From: Fodinibius halophilus
Lineage (GTDB): Bacteria > Bacteroidota > Rhodothermia > Balneolales > Balneolaceae
Length of the DNA: 64,000 nucleotides
Assembly: GCF_011059105.1 (NCBI RefSeq)
Contig: NZ_JAALLS010000012.1
Coordinates: forward strand, 62,001 to 126,000
Direction: 5' to 3'
Shown: positions 25,918-34,186 of the stretch, in pieces
Numbering within the stretch: position 1 is the stretch's first letter
Layout of the letters: each line of letters opens with the position of its first letter
The notes under the pieces: model-generated
Told to the model about the DNA's origin: nothing
What the model saw: only the letters and a program-made list of their open reading frames with translations
Databases searched by the model: none
Position numbers and translations under genes: made by a program

Positions 25918-26706
25918 ATGAAAACTTCCTGTAGACTCTTATTCATTGTGTCATTAGTTAGCCTTTGGGGAGTGGCTTCTGCCCAACCCAAAGGCATGGC
26001 ACATATAGAACGAGGCACCTATATGCCGTTCTACAGTAGTAGCGGAGACAGCGTAACTGTTGAACCTTTTTTTATGGATAAATATCCGGTAACAAATGCT
26101 GATTTTCTGGCTTTTGTTAAAGAAAACCCTGAATGGCGTAAATCTAATGTAAAATCAATTTTTGCCGAAGAAGGATATCTTAAACACTGGCAAGGAGATC
26201 TTAACCTGGGACCTAAAGCTGAGAAAATAAGAAGCAGCCCGGTTACAAATGTTTCATGGTTTGCTGCCAGGGCCTATGCCAAATGGAAAGGGAAACGTCT
26301 GCCCACCCTCGACGAATGGGAATATGTAGCCTCGGCAAATCAGCAGAAACCTCTGGCCAGCAGGGACAAAGAGTTCGTGCAAAAGATCTTAGACTGGTAC
26401 AGTAAACCTAACCCCGATACCATGCCCAATGTGGGACAAAAAAAGCCTAATTATCATGGAGTTTACGATATGCATGGCCTGATATGGGAGTGGGTCCAGA
26501 ACTTTAATACCGTTTTTATCAGCGGAGCCTCGCGCAGTGACCAAGGTGAACTTAAACAGTTTTACTGCGCGGCAGGCAGTTCGGCCGCCACTGATGCTGA
26601 CAAAGAAAATTACGCTGCCTTTTTACGCTACTCTTTGCGTGGTAGCCTGGAAGCAGATTTTTCGGTTGGGAATCTTGGATTTCGGCTTGCTAAAGATATT
26701 GAATAA
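25918..26706 (+). CDS. nirV: NirV-like formylglycine-generating-enzyme family protein
   Basis: 262 residues with a signal peptide (about 1-22, GVASAQ). FGE/sulfatase-modifying-factor fold: PFFMDKYPVTNADFLAFV, SPVTNVSWFAARAYAKWKGKRLPTLDEWEY (shown in part: VSWFAARAYA, RLPTLDEWE) and LRGSLEADFSVGNLGFRLAK near the end. NirV proteins of this family are encoded next to nirK in several denitrifiers, though their function is unresolved. 16 bases after nirK, so co-transcribed. The FGE active-site cysteines are not evident; the only Cys in the mature part is in FYCAAGS, so true formylglycine activity is doubtful. Confidence 0.75.
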   Translation: MKTSCRLLFIVSLVSLWGVASAQPKGMAHIERGTYMPFYSSSGDSVTVEPFFMDKYPVTNADFLAFVKENPEWRKSNVKSIFAEEGYLKHWQGDLNLGPKAEKIRSSPVTNVSWFAARAYAKWKGKRLPTLDEWEYVASANQQKPLASRDKEFVQKILDWYSKPNPDTMPNVGQKKPNYHGVYDMHGLIWEWVQNFNTVFISGASRSDQGELKQFYCAAGSSAATDADKENYAAFLRYSLRGSLEADFSVGNLGFRLAKDIE

Positions 26707-26719
26707 AATAATAAAGCCT

Positions 26720-27361
26720 ATGAAAAACGTAACGATTTTAACACTTTTTGTGGCTGGCAGCCTATTCTTTAGCAGTTGTTCAGAAGAAGAAAAAAAACAA
26801 CAAGATAAGGACACCAAGGATAACCATTCTGCCCATTCCAATATGGATATGGGTACCTCAGAACCTTCTGACGGATCGATCTATCATATTAACAGCAGAT
26901 GGAAGAATCGCTATGGTACCACTATAAATATCGACAGCCTTAAGGGCAAGGTACAGATACTGGCCATGGTTTATACCAGTTGCGAATATGCCTGTCCCCG
27001 AATCCTGGCCGACATGAAGCGTATACAAGATGGGTTACCCGCTCAGGTGCTCGGGCAAACAAATTTTACCATTGTTTCCATTGACCCCGCCCGCGACACT
27101 CCCGGCAAGCTTAAGCAGTTTGCAGAAGAGAATGATCTGAATAATGAACACTGGACATTACTGCACGGGAACAACGGCAACATTCTTGAACTTGCTGCCC
27201 TGCTTGGCTTCAGGTATAAACGAATTAGTGAAACTGACTTTACCCATTCCAATCTTATAACTATCCTCAACAAAAAAGGGGAAGTAATATACCAACGAAA
27301 AAAGCTTGTTGAGAAACCAACAGAAACAATTAAAAAAGTTATTGAAGCTGCTTCGGGGTAA
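26720..27361 (+). CDS. SCO-family copper/redox lipoprotein
   Basis: 213 residues from ATG 26720; a longer in-frame extension upstream overlaps nirV and is rejected because it would bury the signal peptide. Lipobox FSSC (Cys20), a His/Met-rich linker (HSAHSNMDMG), then the SCO domain with CEYAC and His in DFTHSNL. It may load copper into the upstream NirK or keep CuA thiols reduced. It ends the nirK-nirV-sco unit and converges on an Rrf2 gene 12 bases away. Confidence 0.88.
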   Translation: MKNVTILTLFVAGSLFFSSCSEEEKKQQDKDTKDNHSAHSNMDMGTSEPSDGSIYHINSRWKNRYGTTINIDSLKGKVQILAMVYTSCEYACPRILADMKRIQDGLPAQVLGQTNFTIVSIDPARDTPGKLKQFAEENDLNNEHWTLLHGNNGNILELAALLGFRYKRISETDFTHSNLITILNKKGEVIYQRKKLVEKPTETIKKVIEAASG

Positions 27362-27373
27362 CCCCACCAGTAA

Positions 27374-27826
27374 TTATGCCCATTTAAACTCGCCCTCTTC
27401 GGTAAGCCGCAAATTCCCGGCCTTGCCCCGATCCACCAAATTACGAAGTGTAGTTTCTGTTAACATTTGACGGATCTCATCACGGGTATCGGCCCACTGG
27501 TCGTGGATAGGGCATGGCTTAGCCGTGCCACAACCGGGCAAACCAAGCGCACATTCTGTTAATATGTCCATGCCGTCAATAGCAGCAACAATCTCTAACA
27601 GTACGATCTCATCACCCGGACGAGTAAGTCGCACACCGCCCTTTGGCCCCTTCATCGACTCCATGATATCGTTATCTGTCAGCTTTTGTAGCACCTTTGT
27701 CAGAAAGTGACGCGAGATATCCAACTCCTCACTAATCTTGGTGATAGAGACGTAAGAATCATCAGAAACAGACGCCAAATAAACCGACGCCCGCAATCCA
27801 TAAACACAAGCACTTGATAGTAACAT
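27374..27826 (-). CDS. Rrf2-family Fe-S transcription regulator
   Basis: 150 residues from ATG 27826; the in-frame ATG at 27844 would add six residues before the family's usual N-terminus. Winged helix with YGLRASVYLAS, ISRHFLTKVLQKL and GPKGGVRLTRP, then C92-x6-C99-x5-C105 and PIHDQW. An Fe-S cluster is expected. It is divergent from another Rrf2 gene (28031) and may control the cbb3 cluster or the second nirK unit. Confidence 0.85.
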   Translation of the reverse strand: MLLSSACVYGLRASVYLASVSDDSYVSITKISEELDISRHFLTKVLQKLTDNDIMESMKGPKGGVRLTRPGDEIVLLEIVAAIDGMDILTECALGLPGCGTAKPCPIHDQWADTRDEIRQMLTETTLRNLVDRGKAGNLRLTEEGEFKWA

Positions 27827-27866
27827 GAAATCAACAAATAACAATTAAGGTTTTAAGATGTAGTAC

Positions 27867-27881
27867 TCTTTTAATAAAAGA
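27867..27881. promoter_or_regulatory. Inverted repeat between two divergent Rrf2 genes
   Basis: TCTTTTAATAAAAGA, a 15-bp inverted repeat (TCTTTT-AAT-AAAAGA), 40 bases upstream of the minus-strand Rrf2 start. It is a candidate operator for one of the two divergent regulators. It does not match the ATAGA-N8-TCTAT motif. Confidence 0.35.
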
Positions 27882-28030
27882 ACACTTAGGGTATTTGCAA
27901 ACTATTTTTACTACCGTAAAAAGACAAAATACTCCTTAATCTATATTGTGTTTAAATAAATTCCTTCGTAAAATCTAACCTTGATATTAGAATAAAGATA
28001 TAGGATTAATAAAAACCCCCTGTTTCGTAG

Positions 28031-28480
28031 ATGAAGCTGTTATCTCAAGGGACTCAGTACGCCCTGTCGGCTGTTATTGTACTTTCGCGACAACCGAAAG
28101 GCACAACAATATCTGCTGCAGATTTGGCAAAGCCATTGAACTGTCCGGCACCGTATCTCTCTCAGGTTTTATCAAAGCTTAAGCCCTCGGGCATTTTAGA
28201 ATCGCGCCGAGGACTCAACGGTGGTGTACTTCTTGCGCGTCCCCCCAGCGACATCACACTCATGGAAGTAGTAGAAGCAATTGACGGCACCGACTTTTTT
28301 ACTCGCTGCTTTATGGGCATTGAGGGATGCGGAGATATCGACCCTTGTCCCTTCCACAGCTTTTGGGCCAAGGAACGTGATAACATAAAAAAGTGGTTAA
28401 TGAACACCACCTTCGACAAAATTGAAGAAAATATGTCTGACAGCTGGTTTAATCTCAGACTTCATTTTTCAAAAGACTAA
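28031..28480 (+). CDS. Rrf2-family Fe-S transcription regulator
   Basis: 149 residues. Winged helix with QYALSAVIVLSR, APYLSQVLSKL and GLNGGVLLARP, then C93-x6-C100-x5-C106 and PFHSFW. It has the same cysteine spacing as the other two Rrf2 proteins in the window. It lies 8 bases before ccoI on the same strand, so it is probably the first gene of the cbb3 transcript and its likely regulator. Confidence 0.85.
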   Translation: MKLLSQGTQYALSAVIVLSRQPKGTTISAADLAKPLNCPAPYLSQVLSKLKPSGILESRRGLNGGVLLARPPSDITLMEVVEAIDGTDFFTRCFMGIEGCGDIDPCPFHSFWAKERDNIKKWLMNTTFDKIEENMSDSWFNLRLHFSKD

Positions 28481-28488
28481 CATACCCA

Positions 28489-30921
28489 GTGAATACTGAC
28501 GTACTTACATCTACAGACTGTTACCACTGCGGGGAATCCTGCGATGAAACAGCGGTATACCTGGACGATAAACCATTCTGCTGTTCCGGGTGCAAAATGG
28601 TTTATGAAATTCTTGATGAGAACGAACTCGGCACCTACTACTGCCTGGAAGACCAGCCCGGCGTTTCTTTCAAAAAGTATCAAAGCAGTAAGCGTTTCGA
28701 TTACCTGGAAGACGCATCTGTAATTGAACGCCTGGTCGACTTTAGAAATAACGGTTTTATCTCTGCCAGCTTCTATATCCCCAATATTCACTGTACCTCT
28801 TGTGTATGGCTGCTCGAAAATCTTTTTAAGCTTAATGAAGGTATCACTAAAAGCAGTGTAAATTTTCTTAAGCGCGAGCTTAGCGTTTCTTTTGATGAGG
28901 AAAAGACTACGCTGAGAGAAGTGGTTGAACTCTTAGCTTCTATCGGCTACGAACCGGAACTTCGTCTCGAAAATCTAGATGAGAAAAAGGCGGCTTCTCC
29001 CAACCGTCGCCTTTGGCTGAAGTTAGGCGTTGCCGGCTTCGCCTTTGGGAATATCATGTTGTTCAGCTTCCCGGAATACCTATCGGGATCTACCCTGAAT
29101 ACCCAGGGTTCATTTCACATTTTCTTTGGCATACTCAATATAGCGCTTGCCCTTCCGGTATTGCTCTACAGCAGCAGTGACTACCTCAAATCTGCATGGG
29201 CAGCGATCAAGCAAGGAGGCATAAATCTTGATGTGCCCATCTCTGTCGGCATTCTTGCCCTATTTAGTCGCAGTGTGTATGAAATTACTGCAGGAGTGGG
29301 CGCCGGTTATATGGATTCATTTACGGGCCTGGTCTTTTTCCTGTTGATTGGCCGCATCATCCAGAAAAAAACATATGAACGCCTTTCTTTTGATCGCGAT
29401 TACAAATCCTATTTGCCCATTTCTGTTACAGTTTTAAATGATACCGGTGATGAACAGTCCACTTCTATAGATAAGCTTACTGAGGGAATGCAGATGCTTA
29501 TTCGCAACCGAGAATTGCTTCCGGCCGATGCCCTCTTACTTTCTGATAACTGCTATGTAGACTACAGCTTTATTACAGGTGAATCGGAGCCGGTAGAAGT
29601 ACAGAAGGGCGAAACCGTATATGCCGGCGGTAAAATCATTGGTCCCTCTGTAAAACTGGAGACTATTAAAGAAGTTTCTAACAGCTACCTGACTAAGTTG
29701 TGGAACAATGCAGCCTTTGAAGATCAGGACCAAAATCAAAAAATAAGCTCTCTTGCCGACCGTATCAGCCCCCATTTTACATTGGCTGTAATTGGTATCG
29801 CTATCACGGCCGGCATTTTATGGCTGCCTACGAGCACCGAAATGGCGCTTACCGTATCAACAGCAGTACTTATTATTGCGTGCCCCTGTGCACTGGCATT
29901 GTCGACCCCCTTTACCCTGGGATCAGCCCTCAATATTTTGTCGAGAAACGGCCTCTATATAAAAGGAATTGAAGTTGTTGAGCAGCTTGCCAATACTACT
30001 TCGGTTGTGTTTGATAAAACGGGGACCCTTACCAAGGCCGATCGAGCAGAAGTTGTTTTTAATGGTACCATTTCGGAAAACGGGCAGGCACTGGTTGCCA
30101 CTGCTTGTCGGCAGTCCATGCATCCCCTCAGCCAAAAAATTGCCGCTCACCTGGAGGGTGCTCAGCTTGAAGTAACATCCTTTAATGAACAGATAAATAA
30201 AGGAATCACAGCTGTTGTAAGTGGTAAGGACGTAATTATTGGATCCCCCTCTTTTGTAGAAGAACAGCTAAACACTAATATCCAGGCTCCTGCTCTCGAT
30301 AAGGAAGTATCGATCGTACATATTGCTATTGATGGAGAATGGAAGGGATGGTTTGAAATTGGCAACAGCTATCGCGGAGGGGTCAAGGATATGCTTGGCA
30401 CTTTTAAAGAGCGGTTTTCAACCTTTTTACTTTCCGGTGATAACGATTCTCAAAAGGGACAGTTTGCACCATTTTTCGGAGAAAATGCTCTCCGGTTTAA
30501 TCAAACGCCCCAACAAAAATTAGACTTTATTAAAGGGCTTCAAAAAAATGGACATACGATTCTCATGGTTGGGGACGGGCTCAATGATGCAGGGGCTCTG
30601 CAACAAAGTGACTTTGGCATTGCCCTCACTGATAATGTTAGCTCTTTTACACCGGCATGCGATGCCATTATGGATGGACAATCGCTACGCCGCATGAATA
30701 CTTTTATCGATTTTTCTCAACGCAGTATTACCATTATCAAATTTAGCTTCGCCATCTCACTCCTCTATAACATTGTGGGTCTTGGCTTTGCTGTTGCCGG
30801 GCAATTATCGCCCCTTGTAGCGGCTATCCTGATGCCGTTGAGTTCCATCAGCATTATGGTTTTCACTACCGTCAGTACGCACCTGACGGCAAAAAGGATG
30901 GGGCTGGCATCATGGAAGTAA
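28489..30921 (+). CDS. ccoI: Copper-translocating P1B-type ATPase for cbb3 oxidase (CcoI/FixI)
   Basis: 810 residues, GTG start. N-terminal Cys-rich metal-binding segment (CYHCGESC, CCSGC), an HMA domain with IHCTSCVWLLE, then about eight helices with CPC at 465-467, the phosphorylated Asp509 in DKTGTL, and GDGLNDAGAL. This matches CcoI-type pumps, which export copper to the periplasm for CcoN rather than for detoxification. It overlaps the start of ccoS by 10 bases. Confidence 0.93.
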   Translation: MNTDVLTSTDCYHCGESCDETAVYLDDKPFCCSGCKMVYEILDENELGTYYCLEDQPGVSFKKYQSSKRFDYLEDASVIERLVDFRNNGFISASFYIPNIHCTSCVWLLENLFKLNEGITKSSVNFLKRELSVSFDEEKTTLREVVELLASIGYEPELRLENLDEKKAASPNRRLWLKLGVAGFAFGNIMLFSFPEYLSGSTLNTQGSFHIFFGILNIALALPVLLYSSSDYLKSAWAAIKQGGINLDVPISVGILALFSRSVYEITAGVGAGYMDSFTGLVFFLLIGRIIQKKTYERLSFDRDYKSYLPISVTVLNDTGDEQSTSIDKLTEGMQMLIRNRELLPADALLLSDNCYVDYSFITGESEPVEVQKGETVYAGGKIIGPSVKLETIKEVSNSYLTKLWNNAAFEDQDQNQKISSLADRISPHFTLAVIGIAITAGILWLPTSTEMALTVSTAVLIIACPCALALSTPFTLGSALNILSRNGLYIKGIEVVEQLANTTSVVFDKTGTLTKADRAEVVFNGTISENGQALVATACRQSMHPLSQKIAAHLEGAQLEVTSFNEQINKGITAVVSGKDVIIGSPSFVEEQLNTNIQAPALDKEVSIVHIAIDGEWKGWFEIGNSYRGGVKDMLGTFKERFSTFLLSGDNDSQKGQFAPFFGENALRFNQTPQQKLDFIKGLQKNGHTILMVGDGLNDAGALQQSDFGIALTDNVSSFTPACDAIMDGQSLRRMNTFIDFSQRSITIIKFSFAISLLYNIVGLGFAVAGQLSPLVAAILMPLSSISIMVFTTVSTHLTAKRMGLASWK

Positions 30922-31106
30922 TATTTATGCTTGTTGGTTTTAGCCTGATGGTAGCACTGCTATTTCTGGGACTTTTCTTCTGGGCCGTCCGCGATGGACA
31001 ATATGATGACGGACACACCCCGGCAATGCGAATCTTATTCGACAAGAACAAAGACAATACAAAAGAACAATCAAAAACAACAAACACTAAAAACAATACC
31101 GATTAA
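30912..31106 (+). CDS. ccoS: cbb3 oxidase maturation protein CcoS
   Basis: 64 residues: one membrane helix (LVGFSLMVALLFLGLFFWAVRDGQYDD, shown for the family signature FFWAVRDGQYDD) followed by a charged tail. CcoS is needed to insert cofactors into cbb3 oxidase. It overlaps ccoI at its start, and its last stop base is the first base of the ccoNO ATG. Confidence 0.92.
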   Translation: MEVIFMLVGFSLMVALLFLGLFFWAVRDGQYDDGHTPAMRILFDKNKDNTKEQSKTTNTKNNTD

Positions 31107-33304
31107 TGGCTGTAGATACTTTTTACTACGACAATAAGATAGTCAAGAAGTTCGGGATTGCGACCGTTTTTTGGGGCATCACTGGTTTCCTTGTTGGGCT
31201 CATTGTTGCTCTAAAACTTATTTATCCCTCTTTCCTTGGCTTCATTCCCGAGCTTTCGTACGGACGCCTACGCCCGCTGCATACTAATGCAGTAATTTTT
31301 GCCTTTGCAGGCAACGCCATCTTTTATGGTGTATACTATTCACTCCCGCGTCTGTGCAAAACTCCGATGTGGAGCAATATGCTCAGTAAAATTAACTTTT
31401 GGGGCTGGCAGGGCATTATTCTGTCTGCTGTAATCTCATTGCCAATGGGCTTTAATACCAGTAAAGAATATGCCGAACTGGAATGGCCTATTGATATTGC
31501 TATTACTATTGTATGGGTCATCTTCGGCATCAATATGCTGATGACGATCTGGAAGCGCCGAGAGAAGCACCTGTATGTAGCAATCTGGTTCTACATTGCG
31601 ACCTTTGTTACGGTAGCTGTGCTACACTTGGTTAACTCCGTTGAGATTCCAGCTACGTTAATGAAAAGTTACCCGGTATATGCCGGCGTGCAAGATGCCC
31701 TTGTGCAGTGGTGGTACGGGCACAATGCTGTTGCATTCTTCCTGACCACCCCCTTTCTGGGTATCATGTACTACTTTATACCCAAAGCGGCAAACCGACC
31801 AATATTTTCTTATCGTCTTTCAATTGTACACTTCTGGTCACTGATTTTCTTATACATCTGGGCCGGACCCCACCACTTGCTTTATACCGCACTGCCCGGC
31901 TGGGCTCAAGCCTTAGGTACTGTTTTTAGCCTGATGCTTATTGCTCCTTCCTGGGGTGGTATGCTCAACGGCCTGTTAACACTCCGCGGTGCCTGGGACA
32001 AAGTACGTGAAGATCCGGTACTTAAGTTTTTAGTTGTTGGCGTCACCGCATACGGTATGGCAACGTTTGAGGGGCCGATGCTCTCCATCGGAAATGTAAA
32101 TGCCGTAGCGCACTACAGCGACTATATTATCGGGCACGTTCACTTGGGAGCCCTGCTCTGGAATGGCGGTCTTTCTTTTGCCATGCTCTATTACATTACG
32201 CCGCGTATCTACAATACAGACTTATACTCTATAAAGCTTGCCAATGTCCACTTTTGGTTTGCTACACTGGGAGCCATCTTCTACGTTATCCCAATGTACT
32301 GGGGCGGGATCACACAGAGTTTGATGTGGAAAGAGTTTACTTCTGAAGGTCTGCTTGCATATCCTAACTTCTTGGAGACGGTACAGCAAATTATTCCGAT
32401 GTATGCACTCCGCGCCGTCGGTGGAACGCTCTTTATTTTGGGGGCCTGCTTTGCAGTATATAACCTCTACAAAACAGCCAAACAAGGCTCTTTTGTTGAA
32501 CAAGAGCAAGACGAAGCACAACCTATTGCCGACCCAACCGGAGACGACAACGAGAAATGGCACCGTCGCCTGGAAAGCCGTCCGGTACAGTTTACAGTGC
32601 TAACACTGATTGTAATCCTTATTGGAGGTATTGTTGAATATGTACCTACCGCCCTGGTTGATTCCAATGTGCCAACGATTTCCAGCGTTAAACCATATAC
32701 ACCACTCGAAGTTGAAGGTCGCGACATCTATATAGCAGAAGGTTGTAATAATTGTCACTCGCAGATGATTCGCCCCTTCCGCTCCGAAACCGAGCGTTAC
32801 GGCGAGTATTCCAAAGCCGGTGAATTTGTGTATGACCACCCACACCTTTGGGGCTCAAAACGTACCGGTCCCGACCTCCATCGCATAGGAGGCAAGTATC
32901 CAGATTCATGGCACCTGCGCCACATGTATGATCCCACATCAACATCACCGGGATCAATTATGCCGGCCTACCCATGGATGCTAACACAAGAAATGGATAC
33001 CGAAACCATTGATGAGCGTATCTCGGCCCTGCGTACGGTAGGTGTTCCGTATGCGCCCGGCTATGAAGAAGAGGCCCTGGCAGATCTTAAAGCCCAGGCT
33101 GAAGAGATCACCCAAAATCTGCACCAAAGCGGGTTTAAGGAGATTGACGGCATCAAAATTGAATCTGACAAACAAATTATTGCCATCATCGCTTATCTGC
33201 AGCGGTTAGGTATTGATATCAAAGGAAATAATAATCCCTTTGAAGGCCTGCCATCCAGTAAAGCACTGAGCAAAGGCGACATGGTAAAACAAAATACAAA
33301 CTGA
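31106..33304 (+). CDS. ccoNO: Fused cbb3 oxidase subunits CcoN-CcoO
   Basis: 732 residues joining the catalytic subunit and the monoheme cytochrome subunit. CcoN part (1-~475): helix II His in LHTNAV, GHNAVAFF (CuB His), GPHHLLY (His pair) and IGHVHLGAL (heme ligands). CcoO part (from ~500): one membrane helix, then CNNCH starting at Cys547, HLWGSKRTGPDLHRIGG and SIMPAYPWM with the axial Met. It reduces oxygen to water with high affinity while conserving energy. The CcoN-CcoO fusion is known in Bacteroidota-type lineages. Confidence 0.95.
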   Translation: MAVDTFYYDNKIVKKFGIATVFWGITGFLVGLIVALKLIYPSFLGFIPELSYGRLRPLHTNAVIFAFAGNAIFYGVYYSLPRLCKTPMWSNMLSKINFWGWQGIILSAVISLPMGFNTSKEYAELEWPIDIAITIVWVIFGINMLMTIWKRREKHLYVAIWFYIATFVTVAVLHLVNSVEIPATLMKSYPVYAGVQDALVQWWYGHNAVAFFLTTPFLGIMYYFIPKAANRPIFSYRLSIVHFWSLIFLYIWAGPHHLLYTALPGWAQALGTVFSLMLIAPSWGGMLNGLLTLRGAWDKVREDPVLKFLVVGVTAYGMATFEGPMLSIGNVNAVAHYSDYIIGHVHLGALLWNGGLSFAMLYYITPRIYNTDLYSIKLANVHFWFATLGAIFYVIPMYWGGITQSLMWKEFTSEGLLAYPNFLETVQQIIPMYALRAVGGTLFILGACFAVYNLYKTAKQGSFVEQEQDEAQPIADPTGDDNEKWHRRLESRPVQFTVLTLIVILIGGIVEYVPTALVDSNVPTISSVKPYTPLEVEGRDIYIAEGCNNCHSQMIRPFRSETERYGEYSKAGEFVYDHPHLWGSKRTGPDLHRIGGKYPDSWHLRHMYDPTSTSPGSIMPAYPWMLTQEMDTETIDERISALRTVGVPYAPGYEEEALADLKAQAEEITQNLHQSGFKEIDGIKIESDKQIIAIIAYLQRLGIDIKGNNNPFEGLPSSKALSKGDMVKQNTN

Positions 33305-33313
33305 TATTACGTC

Positions 33314-33502
33314 ATGTATAAAGAGGTATTACGATCAATAGAGGGTGTAGGCATCTTCCCCAGTATTTCACTCATACTGTTTCTGGGATTCTTCGTCCTG
33401 CTTATTATTCACTTAATACGTAAGGGACGTTCCCATTACGAAGATGCTGCCCAGCTGCCTCTCACATCGGACGATGAAATTGAAAATTACAAAAACGGAT
33501 AA
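33314..33502 (+). CDS. ccoQ: CcoQ-like small subunit
   Basis: 62 residues with one helix (ISLILFLGFFVLLIIHLIRKG) and an acidic tail (DAAQLPLTSDDEIENY). Size, topology and position between ccoNO and ccoP identify it as CcoQ, which stabilises the cbb3 complex. Sequence conservation in CcoQ is low, so the call rests mainly on context. Confidence 0.85.
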   Translation: MYKEVLRSIEGVGIFPSISLILFLGFFVLLIIHLIRKGRSHYEDAAQLPLTSDDEIENYKNG

Positions 33503-33504
33503 CT

Positions 33505-34116
33505 ATGGATGTTTATGAAGGGGAAAAAGATAAATTACTGGATCACGAATACGATGGTATCCGTGAACTGGATAACCACATGCCATTTTGGTGGCTGTGG
33601 CTGTTCTTCATCACGATCGCAATTAGTGTATTCTACCTGCTTTTTTACCAGGTATTAGGGTGGGGGCAAACCCAAATCGAAGAATACGAACAGGAAATGG
33701 CAGAGGCAGAAGCAAAGTTTGGCGGTTCTGAAGGCCAGGAACCGGCGGCAGCTTTTACCTGGAAAATCAGTGAAGATGAAGCTGACATCCAGGCCGGCAA
33801 GCAGATGTTTAACGGCTCACAACTCTGCTATACATGCCACGGAAAAGAAGGGCAGGGGATGGTAGGACCAAACCTCACGGACAACCAGTGGATCCACGGC
33901 TGCAGTCCCAAAGAGATCGCACAAAGTATCATTGAAGGATTTCCCCAAAAGGGAATGCTTGCCTATGGCAGTGGCTCAAAAATCAGCAATGAAAAAGTAC
34001 AGCAGATCGTTAGCTATATGGCAACACTGCAGGGTACCGAACCCGCTGATGCCAAAGAAGCAGATCCAAACAGGGCCACCCCCTGTACCGAAGGGCCTTT
34101 TGCCTCCTCGGAATAG
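33505..34116 (+). CDS. ccoP: cbb3 oxidase subunit CcoP, monoheme form
   Basis: 203 residues. FixP N-terminal region with HMPFWWLWLFFITI, one helix (about 27-50), then one cytochrome c domain with CYTCH at 108-112. A Met in KGMLAYGS is the probable axial ligand. Proteobacterial CcoP usually has two c-hemes; here only one CxxCH exists, so electrons reach CcoO through a single heme. A terminator follows 15 bases after the stop. Confidence 0.9.
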   Translation: MDVYEGEKDKLLDHEYDGIRELDNHMPFWWLWLFFITIAISVFYLLFYQVLGWGQTQIEEYEQEMAEAEAKFGGSEGQEPAAAFTWKISEDEADIQAGKQMFNGSQLCYTCHGKEGQGMVGPNLTDNQWIHGCSPKEIAQSIIEGFPQKGMLAYGSGSKISNEKVQQIVSYMATLQGTEPADAKEADPNRATPCTEGPFASSE

Positions 34117-34130
34117 CAATTTAGAATTAA

Positions 34131-34160
34131 AGCCCGGGAAGCTAAATCCCGGGCTTTTTT
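34131..34160 (+). terminator. Terminator after ccoP
   Basis: A 9-bp perfect stem (AGCCCGGGA with TCCCGGGCT, 34131-34139 and 34147-34155) followed by TTTTT. It separates the structural ccoNOQP genes from ccoG and ccoH; readthrough or a separate promoter is needed for the latter. Confidence 0.88.
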
Positions 34161-34186
34161 AAAAAAGAAGGTTAGTTCTACAGAAC

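Noticed and set aside
26537-26719. Longer N-terminus for the SCO lipoprotein
   Set aside because: It would overlap nirV by 170 bases and hide a good lipoprotein signal that begins at ATG 26720.
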